Below, piece by piece: positions 1 to 8,934 of a stretch of 64,000 bases of DNA. The notes below the pieces were generated by a model. The model was given only the letters and a program-made list of their open reading frames with translations, was not told the origin of the DNA and made no database searches. Each line of letters begins with the position of its first letter. Within the stretch, counting starts at the first letter, position 1. The stretch lies in contig NZ_SOFL01000033.1 of the NCBI RefSeq assembly GCF_004402695.1, positions 94,028 to 158,027 on the forward strand. The letters are read 5' to 3'. The translations under genes and the position numbers were made by a program. This stretch comes from Cryobacterium adonitolivorans (GTDB taxonomy: Bacteria; Actinomycetota; Actinomycetes; Actinomycetales; Microbacteriaceae).

Positions 1-1863
1 TGGACCTACGCCGACAAGAACGACGACGGCAGCTACAGCCGCATCGGCGGCGGCACGCTCGACCCGGCCACCGGCTACTACGGCCAGGGCGCGTTCAACG
101 CCGACGACACGTCGCGCGCGGCCGTGGTCTACCTGCGGCACTGGCAGCAGACCGGCGACCCGACGAGCCGTGACCACGCGTTCCAAACCCTGCGCTCGCT
201 CACCTACCTACAGACCACCGAGGGGCCCAATGCCGGCAATGTGGTGCTCTGGCAGCAGGTCGACGGAACCCTGAACCCGAGTGCCGAGCCCGTCGAGCTG
301 CCCGATCCAAGCGACTCGGCCGAGTCGTACTGGCTCGCCCGCACCGTCTGGGCGCTCGGTGAGGGCTACGCCGCGTTCGCCGATGAAGACCCGGAGTTCG
401 CCGCGTTCCTGGAGGAGCGCCTCAACCTCAGCCTGGCCGCCCTCAACGCCGGGTCGCTCGGCGACTACCCCAACTTTGACGTCGCCGACGGCGACCCGGT
501 GCCGGCCTGGCTGATCGCCGACGGCGCGGATGCGTCGGCCGAGGCCGTGCTCGGCCTCGCCGCCTACCTGCAAGCCGAACCCGCCGGCCCCACCGCGGCC
601 ATCGCCGAAACCGCGCTCAGCCAGCTGAGCGAGGGCATCGCGGCGATGTCGACGGTGGAGGGCGCCAGCGGCGACTGGCCGTTCGGCGCGATTATGCCCT
701 GGACGAAGTCGCCCAGCCTGTGGCACGCCTGGGGCGGACTGGCCCCGGCGGCCGTGGCGACGGCATCCGAGGTGCTCGACGACCCCGCGCTGCTGACGGC
801 CGCGGTGCAGGACAGCGCGCAGTTCTCCCCGCAGCTGCTCGCCGCGGGTGGACCGGACAACGCCTGGTCGCCGACCCCCGGCGAGGCGCAGATCGCCTAC
901 GGCGTCGACTCCCGGCTGCAGAGCCTGGTGGCCACCGCCGACGCCGCCGATGCCCCCGGGCTGCTCAACATCGCGGCCATCACCGCCGGCTGGTACTTCG
1001 GCGCAAACCGCAGCGGCCTGCCCGCGTACGACCCGGCGACGGGCACCGCGATCGACGGCATCGAACGGGACGGCCGGGTGAACCCCAACTCCGGCGCCGA
1101 GTCGACCATCCACGCGCTGCTCTCGATGCTCACCCTGGACGCCAACCCCGACCTCAAGGCCGCGGCCCTCGGCGTCACCGCCACGGTGGCCACGCACGGG
1201 CTGAGCGTGGTCGAGGCCGAGTCCGGGATTATCACCGGCGGCACCGTGACCACGCCGGAGTCGTCCTGGACCGGTGAGGCCAACTGGTCCGGCGGCGCCT
1301 ACGTCGACCTGGCCGCGGGCGGCACGCTGCGCATCACCGTCCCCACCGATGACCAGGCCCGCCGCGTGCACCCGATCGTGAACCAGGTCGTCGACCCGTC
1401 GGGCACCACCACGTGGACCACCGGGACGAGCCGGCCGGGCACGGGCAAGCAGCTGTTGCTCGGCACCACCGCCAACGGCGGCGCCGGCGAGCAGGGCGTC
1501 ACCGAGGCGCCCGGCCAGCTGTTGCCGCTCCCGCTGGCCAACACCCTGCCGGCGCGGGCGACCGAGGTCGTCGGCACGACGGATGCCGCGGCGCAGCTTG
1601 ACGCGCTGCTCATCCAGCCGCTGATCTCCACGGTCGCGGTGACCGGGCCGGCCGGCGACTCGACGCTGTTCGTGAGCGCCGACGTGGCCGACACGCAGCG
1701 TCGCGTCGACGTGCCGCGCGGGCAGCAGCTCGTGCAGCAGGCGTTCGACGCCACCGGCCAGCCCGTCGCCGACTCGCACAAGGGCACGGGCGACAAGCGC
1801 AGCGGCAAGGTGTTCATCGCCGCCGGCGGATTCACCCAGGTGTGGTTCGAGTCCAAGAGGTAG
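1..1863 (+). CDS. Secreted glycoside-hydrolase-like protein, 5' end outside window
   Basis: The frame is open from base 1, so the start codon and any signal peptide lie upstream; 620 residues are visible. The first two thirds are helix-rich with repeated W/Y/G positions (WLARTVWALGEGY, WPFGAIMPWTKSPSLWHAWGG, WYFGANRSGLPAYD, GAESTIHALLSML), as in alpha/alpha six-hairpin glycosidases. The last ~200 residues turn beta-rich and open with VVEAESGIITGG, which resembles the start of a CBM6/35-type carbohydrate-binding sandwich. A strong terminator hairpin follows the stop codon. The glycosidase assignment is inference from fold-like patterns; no catalytic residue can be named. It could be another carbohydrate-active or surface protein. 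Confidence 0.6.
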   Translation, partial: WTYADKNDDGSYSRIGGGTLDPATGYYGQGAFNADDTSRAAVVYLRHWQQTGDPTSRDHAFQTLRSLTYLQTTEGPNAGNVVLWQQVDGTLNPSAEPVELPDPSDSAESYWLARTVWALGEGYAAFADEDPEFAAFLEERLNLSLAALNAGSLGDYPNFDVADGDPVPAWLIADGADASAEAVLGLAAYLQAEPAGPTAAIAETALSQLSEGIAAMSTVEGASGDWPFGAIMPWTKSPSLWHAWGGLAPAAVATASEVLDDPALLTAAVQDSAQFSPQLLAAGGPDNAWSPTPGEAQIAYGVDSRLQSLVATADAADAPGLLNIAAITAGWYFGANRSGLPAYDPATGTAIDGIERDGRVNPNSGAESTIHALLSMLTLDANPDLKAAALGVTATVATHGLSVVEAESGIITGGTVTTPESSWTGEANWSGGAYVDLAAGGTLRITVPTDDQARRVHPIVNQVVDPSGTTTWTTGTSRPGTGKQLLLGTTANGGAGEQGVTEAPGQLLPLPLANTLPARATEVVGTTDAAAQLDALLIQPLISTVAVTGPAGDSTLFVSADVADTQRRVDVPRGQQLVQQAFDATGQPVADSHKGTGDKRSGKVFIAAGGFTQVWFESKR

Positions 1864-1872
1864 CGCAGTGAA

Positions 1873-1900
1873 GGGCGCCGGGGGATTCCACCCGGCGCCC
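1873..1900 (+). terminator. Intrinsic terminator-like hairpin
   Basis: Perfect 10-bp GC stem (GGGCGCCGGG / CCCGGCGCCC) with an 8-nt loop, starting 9 bases after the stop of the first gene. There is no T tract, as is common in actinobacteria. From 1901 to 2126 I see no gene. Confidence 0.75.
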
Positions 1901-2110
1901 GTCGCGGCCTGCTCTGTGCGTCGTTCGGGACGACTGCGCCTCGTCTGGCCGAATGCGCCAGCTATAGAGGGCGCACCGGGCCGCACGGGGCGCACTCAGC
2001 CCGCCCGACGCGGCGCGGCGGCGGCGAGCCGTGCCCTGATGGCGTACAGCTCGGGATTACGCCAGGGAGTCGTTCGGCCCGGTGCTGGAGCAGCCGGCGA
2101 TGCGCCTGCG

Positions 2111-2116
2111 TAGTAT
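2111..2116 (+). promoter_or_regulatory. Possible -10 box (TAGTAT) for the peptide transporter
   Basis: TAGTAT lies 10 bases before the ATG at 2127. No Shine-Dalgarno precedes that ATG, so the transcript would be leaderless or nearly so. No convincing -35 box is seen. Confidence 0.35.
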
Positions 2117-2126
2117 CGTCGGAACA

Positions 2127-3599
2127 ATGACGAAGATCACGGAGCCCGACTCAGGCACCCCTCAGGACGACCACCGATTCTTCGGTCAGCCTCGTGCGCT
2201 GGCCAGCATTTTTGGTGTCGAGATGTGGGAGCGCTTCTCGTTCTACGGAATGCAAGGCATCCTGCTGCTCTATTTGTACTACTCCGCGGCAGACGGCGGC
2301 CTCGGTATCCCGCAGGCCACGGCGGCGGGCATCGTCGGTGCGTATGGCGGAGCGGTCTACCTCTCCACCATCCTGGGCGCCTGGCTCGCCGACCGGCTGG
2401 CCGGCTCTGAACGGGTGCTCTACGTCAGCGCGGTCGTCATCATGGTCGGGCATATCGCCCTGGCCCTGATCCCTGGCGTGGCAGGGGTCATTGTCGGCCT
2501 GATCCTGATCGCGCTCGGCAGTGGTGGCCTCAAGGCCAACGCGACCTCCGTGGTCGGCAGCCTGTACCGCAAGGACGATCCCCGGCGCGACGCCGGTTTC
2601 TCCCTGTTCTACCTCGGCATCAACCTGGGCGCGTTCTTCGGCCCGATCCTCACCGGACTGCTCCAGTCGACCATCGGCTTCCACTACGGATTCGGCCTGG
2701 CCGCCGTGGGAATGGCGATCGGTCTGACCCAGTACTCGTTCGGACGCAAGCGCCTGCCCGACTCCTCCCGCGAGGTACCCGACCCGCTGCCGCGCAGCCG
2801 GTACCTGCCGTACGCACTGATCGCGGCCGCGTTCATCGTGCTCATCGTGGTGCTGGTGCTCATGGGCGTCATCACCGCAACGAACCTGGTGACCATCGTG
2901 ATCGGCGTCACGATCGTGGCGTCCGTGTCGTACTTCATCGTGATCCTCAGCAACCGGCACATCTCGACGGTGGAACGGAGGCGCGTGTACGCGTTCATCC
3001 CGCTCTTCATCGCGAGTGTGGCGTTCTGGTCGCTGTACCAGCAGCAGTTCACCGTCGTGACGATCTACTCGGACCTGCGACTTGACCGCACCCTCCTCGG
3101 CTGGGAAATGCCGGTGTCGTGGGTGCAGTCGATCAACCCGGTGTTCATCATCGTCTTGTCGGGCGTCTTCGCCGCGCTGTGGACCAAGTGGGGTTCGCGC
3201 CAGCCGTCAACACCGGTGAAATTTGCCTTCGGCACCGCGATCATGGGCGTGGGCTTCCTCTTGTTCCTGCCGTTTGCCGGGGGACCAGCGAACTCGACCC
3301 CGTTGCTGGCGATGATCGGCATTCTGCTGGTCTTCACCATCGCCGAGCTGTTGCTCTCACCGGTCGGGCTGTCGGTCTCGACGAAGCTCGCGCCCGAGCT
3401 GTTCAAGACCCAGATGGTGGCGCTGTTCTTCCTCTCGGTCGCCCTCGGCACCGCCATTTCCGGTCTGCTTGCCGAGTGGTACGCGACCGCCCCCGAACAG
3501 CTGTACTTCGGAGTGCTCGGCGGCATCGCCATCGTGCTCGGTGTCATCCTGGCGCTGTTCGCCCGGCCGATCCTGCGGCTGATGAGCGGGGTTCGCTAG
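2127..3599 (+). CDS. POT family proton-dependent peptide MFS transporter
   Basis: 490-aa inner-membrane protein of the proton-coupled oligopeptide transporter (PTR2/DtpT-like) family, importing di- and tripeptides with protons. The diagnostic ExxER motif is present as E32-M-W-E35-R36 in the first transmembrane helix (FGVEMWERFSFYGM), followed by about 12-14 hydrophobic helices; the length is typical for bacterial POTs. ATG 2127 is chosen over the in-frame start at 2082 because family proteins begin with a short polar tail before the DHRFFGQP segment, and a TAGTAT box sits just upstream. It converges on the DUF1294 gene and appears monocistronic. Substrate range cannot be read from sequence. 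Confidence 0.9.
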   Translation: MTKITEPDSGTPQDDHRFFGQPRALASIFGVEMWERFSFYGMQGILLLYLYYSAADGGLGIPQATAAGIVGAYGGAVYLSTILGAWLADRLAGSERVLYVSAVVIMVGHIALALIPGVAGVIVGLILIALGSGGLKANATSVVGSLYRKDDPRRDAGFSLFYLGINLGAFFGPILTGLLQSTIGFHYGFGLAAVGMAIGLTQYSFGRKRLPDSSREVPDPLPRSRYLPYALIAAAFIVLIVVLVLMGVITATNLVTIVIGVTIVASVSYFIVILSNRHISTVERRRVYAFIPLFIASVAFWSLYQQQFTVVTIYSDLRLDRTLLGWEMPVSWVQSINPVFIIVLSGVFAALWTKWGSRQPSTPVKFAFGTAIMGVGFLLFLPFAGGPANSTPLLAMIGILLVFTIAELLLSPVGLSVSTKLAPELFKTQMVALFFLSVALGTAISGLLAEWYATAPEQLYFGVLGGIAIVLGVILALFARPILRLMSGVR

Positions 3600-3637
3600 C
3601 CCGCCACTGTCCCCAACCGCGAAGTGCCGTTCTCTAC

Positions 3638-4108
3638 TCAGAACAGCGGGCGTCTAGTCCACTCGACGAAGAGGGCAAACGCGGGAGTCGCGAACACCGC
3701 GAAGACGACCAGGTTCACGATCACGCTTGCCCAGAAGGCCGACCGGAAGCTGGCCTTCTGGGTCTTGTGCCGCAGAGTCTGCTGGGCGACGATGGCGCCC
3801 GGCCAGCCGCCGGCGACGCCCCACAGGAGCAGGGTCGTCTCCGACACCCGCCAGCGGTTCTTGGTGGCCGCGGACTTGTCGACCGCGTAAAAGACGAAGC
3901 AGACGATGCTGACGACGAGGTAAACGCCGGCGACCCACAGGGGGATCGGCCAGAGCGCGTTCACGACGAGGTAGCCGATCACGAAGAGGACGATCGGAAC
4001 GTACCGTGCGGCGCCCGCTCTGTTCCTTGAGGTGGGGCGGCGCGCCGGAGTTCGCTGCCCCGGCTTCTGCGGTTGAGTGCCGTGCACACGCTCAGTTCGG
4101 GTAGCCAT
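3638..4108 (-). CDS. DUF1294 family small membrane protein
   Basis: 156-aa protein with a basic, Pro/Arg-rich N-terminus (about 35 residues) and four predicted membrane segments. It carries the DUF1294 signature: YAVDKSAATKNRWRVSE, then LLLWGVAGGWPGAIVAQQTLRHKTQKASFR. Many family members have an N-terminal cold-shock domain; this one has only the membrane domain. ATG 4108 is preferred over the upstream 4186 start because a TACGCT -10 box lies exactly six bases before it, a leaderless arrangement. It is divergent from the EF-G-like gene. The function of the family is unknown. Confidence 0.85.
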   Translation of the reverse strand: MATRTERVHGTQPQKPGQRTPARRPTSRNRAGAARYVPIVLFVIGYLVVNALWPIPLWVAGVYLVVSIVCFVFYAVDKSAATKNRWRVSETTLLLWGVAGGWPGAIVAQQTLRHKTQKASFRSAFWASVIVNLVVFAVFATPAFALFVEWTRRPLF

Positions 4109-4114
4109 GGCTCG

Positions 4115-4120
4115 AGCGTA
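4115..4120 (-). promoter_or_regulatory. -10 box (TACGCT) six bases before the ATG, leaderless start
   Basis: Reads TACGCT-N6-ATG on the minus strand, which places transcription start at or next to the ATG of the DUF1294 gene. No ribosome-binding site is present. Confidence 0.55.
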
Positions 4121-4215
4121 ACGGCCCCGCCGGCGGGCCTTGCCGTTTGGTGAGGTCTGGGTGTCAATTGGTGCAACGGTACGCACAGTTGAGACGACGA
4201 CGTCGGGAGTTGCTC

Positions 4216-6396
4216 ATGACGGGCAAAGGCACACAGGATTCGTCGAAAGGCACGGGCCGGGGCGGTGCGGAACAACGCAAGGCCGCGGCGTCGTCGGGCC
4301 CTCCGGCAAGTCAGCCCGAGAAGATCCGCAATGTGGCCCTGGTCGGCCGGTCCGGCTCCGGTAAGACCCTGCTCGCCGAAGCACTGCTGGCGGCCACGGG
4401 AGTGATCACGCGGATGGGCACGATCGACGGCGGCAGCACGGTGAGCGACTCGGACCCGTCCGAGATCCACCAGCAACGCTCCGTGACGCTCTCGGTGCTG
4501 CCGCTGATGCTTGGTGAGGTGAAGGTGAACCTGCTCGACACCCCGGGCTACGCCGATTTTGTCGGCGACCTTCGGGCCGGGTTGCGGGCGGCGGATGCGG
4601 CGCTGTTCGTGGTTTCGGCCGTTGACGGTGTGGACGCGGCAACCACGACACTGTGGGCCGAGTGCGAGAGCGTCGGGATGCCGCGGGCCGTGGTGATCAA
4701 CCGGATCGATCATCCCCGGGCCGGGTACGAGGCGGTCCTGGCGGCATGCCAGGAGAACTTCGGCGCATCCGTGCTGCCGCTGGCCGTGCCGATCCGCAAC
4801 AACGGGGCCATCACCGGCCTGCTGGGGCTGCTCTCCGGCATCGTCTCGGACTACAGCGCGGGAGGGACAAGTCCCACCCAACGCCCGGCCAGCGAGGCCG
4901 AACACGCCGACGCGGAGCCGGCCCGGGCCACACTGATCGAGGGGATCATCGCCGAGAGCGAGGACGAAACCCTGATGGAGCGCTACCTCGGCGGCGCCGA
5001 GATCGACCGGGACAGCCTCACCACCGACCTGGAGATCGCCGTGGTGCGCGGCTCGTTCTTTCCGGTGCTGGCGACCTCCGCGGAGACCGGAGTGGGCATG
5101 ACGGAACTGCTGGAGGTGCTCACCGGTGCGTTCCCCTCGCCGGTGGAGCGGGCGCTGCCGTCAGTGACGGACCTGGACGGCAAGCCGGTGGGGCCACTGA
5201 CCTGCGACCCGGACGGGCCGCTGGTGGGCGAGGTCGTGCGCACCACCATCGATTCGTTCCTCGGCCGGGTTTGCCTGGTCCGCATCTTCTCCGGCACGCT
5301 GCGGGAGGACTCCATCGTGCACATCGGCGGCCACGGTCTCACCGACCGGGGCCATCAGGACCACGACAGCGACGAACGCATCACGCACCTGCAATCCCCG
5401 CTGGGGGCCACCCTGCGGCCGGTGCCGTATTGCGTTGCCGGGGACATCTGCGCGCTCACCCGGCTGACGGACGCCGAGACCGGAGACACCGTCTCCGACC
5501 GGGAGGCGCCGTTGCTGGTCGAGGCGTGGGAGATGCCGGAGCCGCTGATGCCGGTGGCGGTGCAAGGCGCGGCGCGCACCGATGATGACGCGCTGGCCAA
5601 GAACCTCGGCAAGATCGTGGCCGTCGATCCGACGCTCCGGGTGGAGCACAATGCCGAAACCCACCAGCTGGTGTTGTGGTGCATGGGGGAGGCGCACGCC
5701 GAGGTTGTGCAGGACCGGCTGCGCGCCCAGGGTGTGAAGTTGGAGACCGTCGAGGTGATCACGCCGCTGCGGGAGACGTTCGCCGCGCCCGCCGCCGCCC
5801 GGGGCCGGTACGTCAAGCAATCCGGCGGGCACGGCCAATACGCCATCTGCGAGATCGAGGTCGAACCCCTCCACCGTGGGGCGGGCTTCGAGTTCGTGAA
5901 CAAGATCGTCGGCGGGGTGATTCCCGGGCACTACATCGCCTCGGTGGAGAAGGGCGTGCAGGCGCAGATGCAGCGCGGCGTCTCGGCGGGGTTCCCGGTC
6001 GTGGACATCCGGGTGACGCTGGTGGGCGGCAAGACCCACAGTGTCGATTCGTCGGATGCCGCGTTCCAGGCCGCCGGGGCTCTGGCGCTGCGGGAGGCCG
6101 CCGCGGGGACCCGGATCCAGCTGCTCGAACCCGTCTCTGCGGTCACGATCACCGTTCCGGACGCCTCCGTGGGCACGGTGATGACCGACCTGTCCACCCG
6201 CCGGGGCCACATGACCGGCACCACCTCGGTCGCCGATGAGCGCACGGAGATCAACGCCGAGATCCCGGATGCTGAGCTGCTGCGTTACGCGATCGAGCTC
6301 CGGGCGTTGACGGCGGGGAGCGGTCTGTTCCGCCGCAGCTACCTGCGGCACGAACCGGTGCCGCCTCATGTGGTGCCGGCGGCCGTGAGCGTCTGA
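4216..6396 (+). CDS. Elongation factor G-like protein (EF-G2 type GTPase)
   Basis: 726-aa translation-factor GTPase paralogous to EF-G. G1 is GRSGSGKT (residues ~44-51), G3 is DTPGYADF (~108) and G4 is NRID (~162) instead of NKxD. Domains II-V follow, including the domain IV region (GRYVKQSGGHGQY) and a C-terminal EF-G fold (GTVMTDLSTRRGHMTG, close to the canonical version). The N-terminal ~35 residues are low-complexity and rich in Gly, Ser and Ala. ATG 4216 has GGGAG upstream at 4205-4209. Actinobacteria commonly carry this second copy, which is not tied to the str operon; the mycobacterial EF-G2 is reported to lack ribosome-stimulated GTPase activity. Its cellular role is unsettled, and tetracycline-protection-like or stress roles are possible but not shown. 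Confidence 0.88.
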   Translation: MTGKGTQDSSKGTGRGGAEQRKAAASSGPPASQPEKIRNVALVGRSGSGKTLLAEALLAATGVITRMGTIDGGSTVSDSDPSEIHQQRSVTLSVLPLMLGEVKVNLLDTPGYADFVGDLRAGLRAADAALFVVSAVDGVDAATTTLWAECESVGMPRAVVINRIDHPRAGYEAVLAACQENFGASVLPLAVPIRNNGAITGLLGLLSGIVSDYSAGGTSPTQRPASEAEHADAEPARATLIEGIIAESEDETLMERYLGGAEIDRDSLTTDLEIAVVRGSFFPVLATSAETGVGMTELLEVLTGAFPSPVERALPSVTDLDGKPVGPLTCDPDGPLVGEVVRTTIDSFLGRVCLVRIFSGTLREDSIVHIGGHGLTDRGHQDHDSDERITHLQSPLGATLRPVPYCVAGDICALTRLTDAETGDTVSDREAPLLVEAWEMPEPLMPVAVQGAARTDDDALAKNLGKIVAVDPTLRVEHNAETHQLVLWCMGEAHAEVVQDRLRAQGVKLETVEVITPLRETFAAPAAARGRYVKQSGGHGQYAICEIEVEPLHRGAGFEFVNKIVGGVIPGHYIASVEKGVQAQMQRGVSAGFPVVDIRVTLVGGKTHSVDSSDAAFQAAGALALREAAAGTRIQLLEPVSAVTITVPDASVGTVMTDLSTRRGHMTGTTSVADERTEINAEIPDAELLRYAIELRALTAGSGLFRRSYLRHEPVPPHVVPAAVSV

Positions 6397-6456
6397 CCGG
6401 CCCGACCCGACGGCGGCCGTCGTATGGTGACCCTGGCGAATGGGAGTGATCGACAA

Positions 6457-7053
6457 ATGAGCACAGTGACCTGCGACATCACAATCTCCACCGACGGCTA
6501 CGCGGCCGGTCCGGATCAGAGCCTGGAGCATCCGCTCGGTGAAGGCGGCGAACGATTACACCGCTGGATGTTCGAGCAGCCCGATGAGAACGCCGCGGAG
6601 ATCGCGGCGATCCTGGAGTCGGGCGCCTACATCATGGGACGCAACATGTTCGGTCCCGGCCGAGGCGAGTGGGACGACGCGTGGACGGGGTGGTGGGGTG
6701 ACGAGCCGCCGTACCACGCGCCGGTGTTCGTGCTGACGCACTCCCCGCGAGCGCCGCTGACCTTGGCGGGAGGCACGACGTTCACGTTCGTCACCGACGG
6801 CATCGAGTCGGCGATGGAGCAGGCGCGCGCCGCGGCGGGGGAGAAGAGCGTAGCGGTCGCCGGCGGGGCCTCGACGGTGCGGCAATACCTCGCGGCCGGG
6901 CTGATCGGCGAACTGCGGCTGCACATCGCGCAGGTGGTGCAGGGCGCGGGGGAGCTGTTGTTAGAGGGATTGGACGACGTGAGGCTGGAACAGGTCAGCT
7001 CGGTAGAGAACGAGTTGGTCACCCATGTCGTCTACCGGGTGGCGCTGGGCTGA
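6457..7053 (+). CDS. Dihydrofolate reductase family protein (RibD C-terminal fold)
   Basis: 198-aa cytosolic reductase-like protein. It begins TCDITISTDGYAAGPDQS and contains AYIMGRNMFGPGRGEW, VFVLTHSPR and SVAVAGGASTVRQYLAAGLIGELRLHIAQVVQGAGELL, the usual block order of the RibD_C/DHFR-like family. These proteins bind NAD(P)H, but most are not true dihydrofolate reductases. ATG 6457 has GGGAG at 6442-6446. It sits 60 bases downstream of the EF-G-like gene on the same strand and may be co-transcribed with it. The substrate is unknown. Confidence 0.85.
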   Translation: MSTVTCDITISTDGYAAGPDQSLEHPLGEGGERLHRWMFEQPDENAAEIAAILESGAYIMGRNMFGPGRGEWDDAWTGWWGDEPPYHAPVFVLTHSPRAPLTLAGGTTFTFVTDGIESAMEQARAAAGEKSVAVAGGASTVRQYLAAGLIGELRLHIAQVVQGAGELLLEGLDDVRLEQVSSVENELVTHVVYRVALG

Positions 7054-7104
7054 GGTTCTGGGCGGGGGCGGTGCTCCTCTGCCCGGGTGATGCGCGGGCG
7101 GTAT

Positions 7105-7162
7105 GCGGGTGCCGCGCCGTTATGCGCCTGGCGCGCCACCCGCAGAGCGGCGCGTAGCCCGC
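7105..7162. repeat. 58-bp palindromic repeat, copy A
   Basis: Inverted repeat of 58 bp with outer arms GCGGGT/GCCCGC and centre TGGCGCGCCA. The left inner arm has diverged (GCGCCTGG). Same length and layout as the copies at 10599, 12757, 15360 and 25729. It lies between convergent genes. Confidence 0.8.
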
Positions 7163-7219
7163 ACAGCTCGCCAGCCGAGGCCGAGACAGCGATAGCCCAT
7201 GCCCGGCCGGATCCCCGCG

Positions 7220-7504
7220 TCAGCGAAGGCCCGGTGCCCAGGCTTGTGGGCTGTCGTACTCGCCCAGGGCGTAGCGCAGCTGTTGGTTGAGGTCGTTGAG
7301 CGCCTGGCGCAGGTGGAAGCCAGGGTCTTCGCCCTCGCCCAGCGGAGAGGCAATGCCATCGCTCTCGAGCCGGCGCAGGAGTGTCTGCACGGCGTGATCT
7401 TCGAGGCCAGCGACCAGGACCAGCCCTTCGAGGCTGGCTAGCACGCCGACGAGAGCGGCGGCATCGCGGGTACTGAGGGGGTGAGGGCAGTTGATGTCAG
7501 GCAC
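7220..7504 (-). CDS. Small hypothetical protein, helical, Leu-rich
   Basis: 94-aa protein with good actinobacterial codon use and no recognisable domain. It is mostly helical (DAAALVGVLASLEGLVLVAGL, FHLRQALNDLNQQLRYALGEY) and ends PQAWAPGLR. GTG 7504 is chosen because GAAACT, a weak -10-like box, lies six bases upstream. An alternative in-frame GTG at 7528 would add eight residues; neither has a Shine-Dalgarno. It follows the DUF6578-like gene on the same strand at 20-45 bases, so the two may be transcribed together. The protein may be a small cytosolic oligomer; function unknown. Confidence 0.6.
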   Translation of the reverse strand: MPDINCPHPLSTRDAAALVGVLASLEGLVLVAGLEDHAVQTLLRRLESDGIASPLGEGEDPGFHLRQALNDLNQQLRYALGEYDSPQAWAPGLR

Positions 7505-7549
7505 ACGGGCAGTTTCATCCGCAATCACGATGAGGGCAATCCCCAGTCT

Positions 7550-8461
7550 CTACGAGCTGGTCCAGGGGCCGTACCGGTGTTCCCCGCGTTGCACCCGGGC
7601 CCACAACAGTCCAGGCATCGCCACCACGCCACCGGCCGCGAACGGTCGAAACTCGATGGTCGCGGTCCAGCTCCGGCCATCCGTCGCGAGCACCTCGGTC
7701 TCGAGGCGCTGCGGGGCCCCGGCGGGCCTGACGTGCTCCTCAACCGACCCGGTCACGGCGGCGTCGAGGAACACCCGCACGAGGGCCGCATCGTCGGGGG
7801 AGGCCGGGAAGCGCCACCGGCCGTCGCCGACCTGCACGGTGATCCCATCGTTGCCTTCGTCACTGCTGCGGGACCAACTGATCGCGGCGGCATCCGTGCG
7901 GTGCGGTTCGAGCGTGAGCGCCGACTTGTCGGTGGCGCGGATGGCGCGCGCCAGGTCGGCGTAGCGACGCTGTGCGTCATCGGCGAGAGCCTCGAGCAGA
8001 AGGCCCACCTCATCGGTCATCCGCTGCCGGTTGCGTTGTGTGGTGCGCGCCTCGCGGTCCAGCTGCGCGGTCTTCTCGGCACCGAGCATGTGGGCGGGCA
8101 GGTCCGTGCCGTCGGGAACCTCGAGGACCACCCAGTACTCGCTGAAGTTGTCCTCCGGGCGGGCGCCCACGGCGCTGAGCTCGTGCGGCTGGGGCGCAGA
8201 GGTGTCCCCGGTGTAGGTGCCTGCCATTCCCGGCACCAGGATGCGGGGGTAGCTAATACCGGTGATGGCCACGACGGTGCCGGTGACACGCCAGTGCGGC
8301 ACATCGGGCGGGATCTGGTCGTGGCTGTCCGCCACGAACCGGGGCAGGGTGCCGGGCTCCGGGGCGATGGCTTGCAGTGGCCAGGTGGCCGGACCGCCCA
8401 GCGCGAATGGCTTGCCGCAGCAACCTTGCTCCCAGCCCACGATGACGACCTCGATCTGCAT
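7550..8461 (-). CDS. Hypothetical protein, probable DUF6578
   Basis: 303-aa soluble protein starting MQIEVVIVGWEQGCCGKPFALGG, a CC-containing N-terminal signature that I associate with DUF6578. The middle contains a helical RQRMTDEVGLLLEALADDAQRRYADLARAI segment and the C-terminus is beta-rich. ATG 8461 is the first codon after a TAGTCT-N6 leaderless box. The gene lies upstream of the 94-aa hypothetical gene and downstream of the GntR/membrane pair. The family assignment is from memory of the N-terminal motif and is moderate; no enzymatic activity is suggested. Confidence 0.6.
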   Translation of the reverse strand: MQIEVVIVGWEQGCCGKPFALGGPATWPLQAIAPEPGTLPRFVADSHDQIPPDVPHWRVTGTVVAITGISYPRILVPGMAGTYTGDTSAPQPHELSAVGARPEDNFSEYWVVLEVPDGTDLPAHMLGAEKTAQLDREARTTQRNRQRMTDEVGLLLEALADDAQRRYADLARAIRATDKSALTLEPHRTDAAAISWSRSSDEGNDGITVQVGDGRWRFPASPDDAALVRVFLDAAVTGSVEEHVRPAGAPQRLETEVLATDGRSWTATIEFRPFAAGGVVAMPGLLWARVQRGEHRYGPWTSS

Positions 8462-8467
8462 GCCTCC

Positions 8468-8473
8468 AGACTA
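8468..8473 (-). promoter_or_regulatory. -10 box (TAGTCT) six bases before the ATG
   Basis: TAGTCT-N6-ATG on the minus strand, leaderless pattern, for the gene starting at 8461. The intervening six bases (GGAGGC) resemble a Shine-Dalgarno but are too close to the ATG to act as one. Confidence 0.5.
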
Positions 8474-8523
8474 GGGACCATCGGCGATCGGACGCGGTGC
8501 TTGCAGGACGTTGTCTGCGCGGA

Positions 8524-8934
8524 TTACCCAGTGACCGGGCGGCCATCCTCTGGCTGGGCGGATGCGGCGAACCCGGCTTGCCAGATGACGCGCAGCACGT
8601 CGATGACATCGTCGGCGTCGGCGCCGACCGATTCCGCCTCGGCCACGAGGTCGCGGATGCGTTTGACGACCGATCGGGGCAGCACTGCCGCCGCCTCGGC
8701 CACCCGCGTGCCGGCCGCGGTGCGGGTCACCACGAGTCCGTCGCGCTCGAGCAGCTTGTAGGCCCGCGCTGCAGTACCGGGCGCCACGCCGAGGTCGCTC
8801 GCGGTCTGGCGCACGGTGGGCAGGCGCTCGCCGGCGCCGAGCTGGCCCGAGACAATCAGGCCCCGGAACTGGCGGTAGATGTCGAGGGCGGGGCTGGACT
8901 CGTCCGTCAGCGGCAGGATCGGCCCGGCGCTCAT
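8524..8934 (-). CDS. GntR family transcriptional regulator (YtrA-like)
   Basis: 136-aa regulator with an N-terminal winged helix: YRQFRGLIVSGQLGAGERLPTVRQTASDLGVAPGTAARAYKLLERDGLVVTRTAAGTRVAE. It has only a short helical C-terminus, the length and layout of the YtrA subfamily, whose members usually control adjacent membrane-protein genes. Its ATG overlaps the stop codon of the upstream membrane-protein gene (ATGA), so the two are translationally coupled. The likely site of autoregulation is the TTGTGT-N10-ACACAA palindrome before the operon. The effector is unknown. Confidence 0.88.
   Translation of the reverse strand: MSAGPILPLTDESSPALDIYRQFRGLIVSGQLGAGERLPTVRQTASDLGVAPGTAARAYKLLERDGLVVTRTAAGTRVAEAAAVLPRSVVKRIRDLVAEAESVGADADDVIDVLRVIWQAGFAASAQPEDGRPVTG

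Noticed and set aside
208..1995. Long open frame on the minus strand opposite the first gene
   Set aside because: Arg/Gly/Ala-rich translation typical of the antisense frame of a high-GC gene; the plus-strand frame has coherent structure.
5161..6531. Long minus-strand frame opposite the EF-G-like gene
   Set aside because: His/Arg-rich shadow of a clearly identified GTPase.
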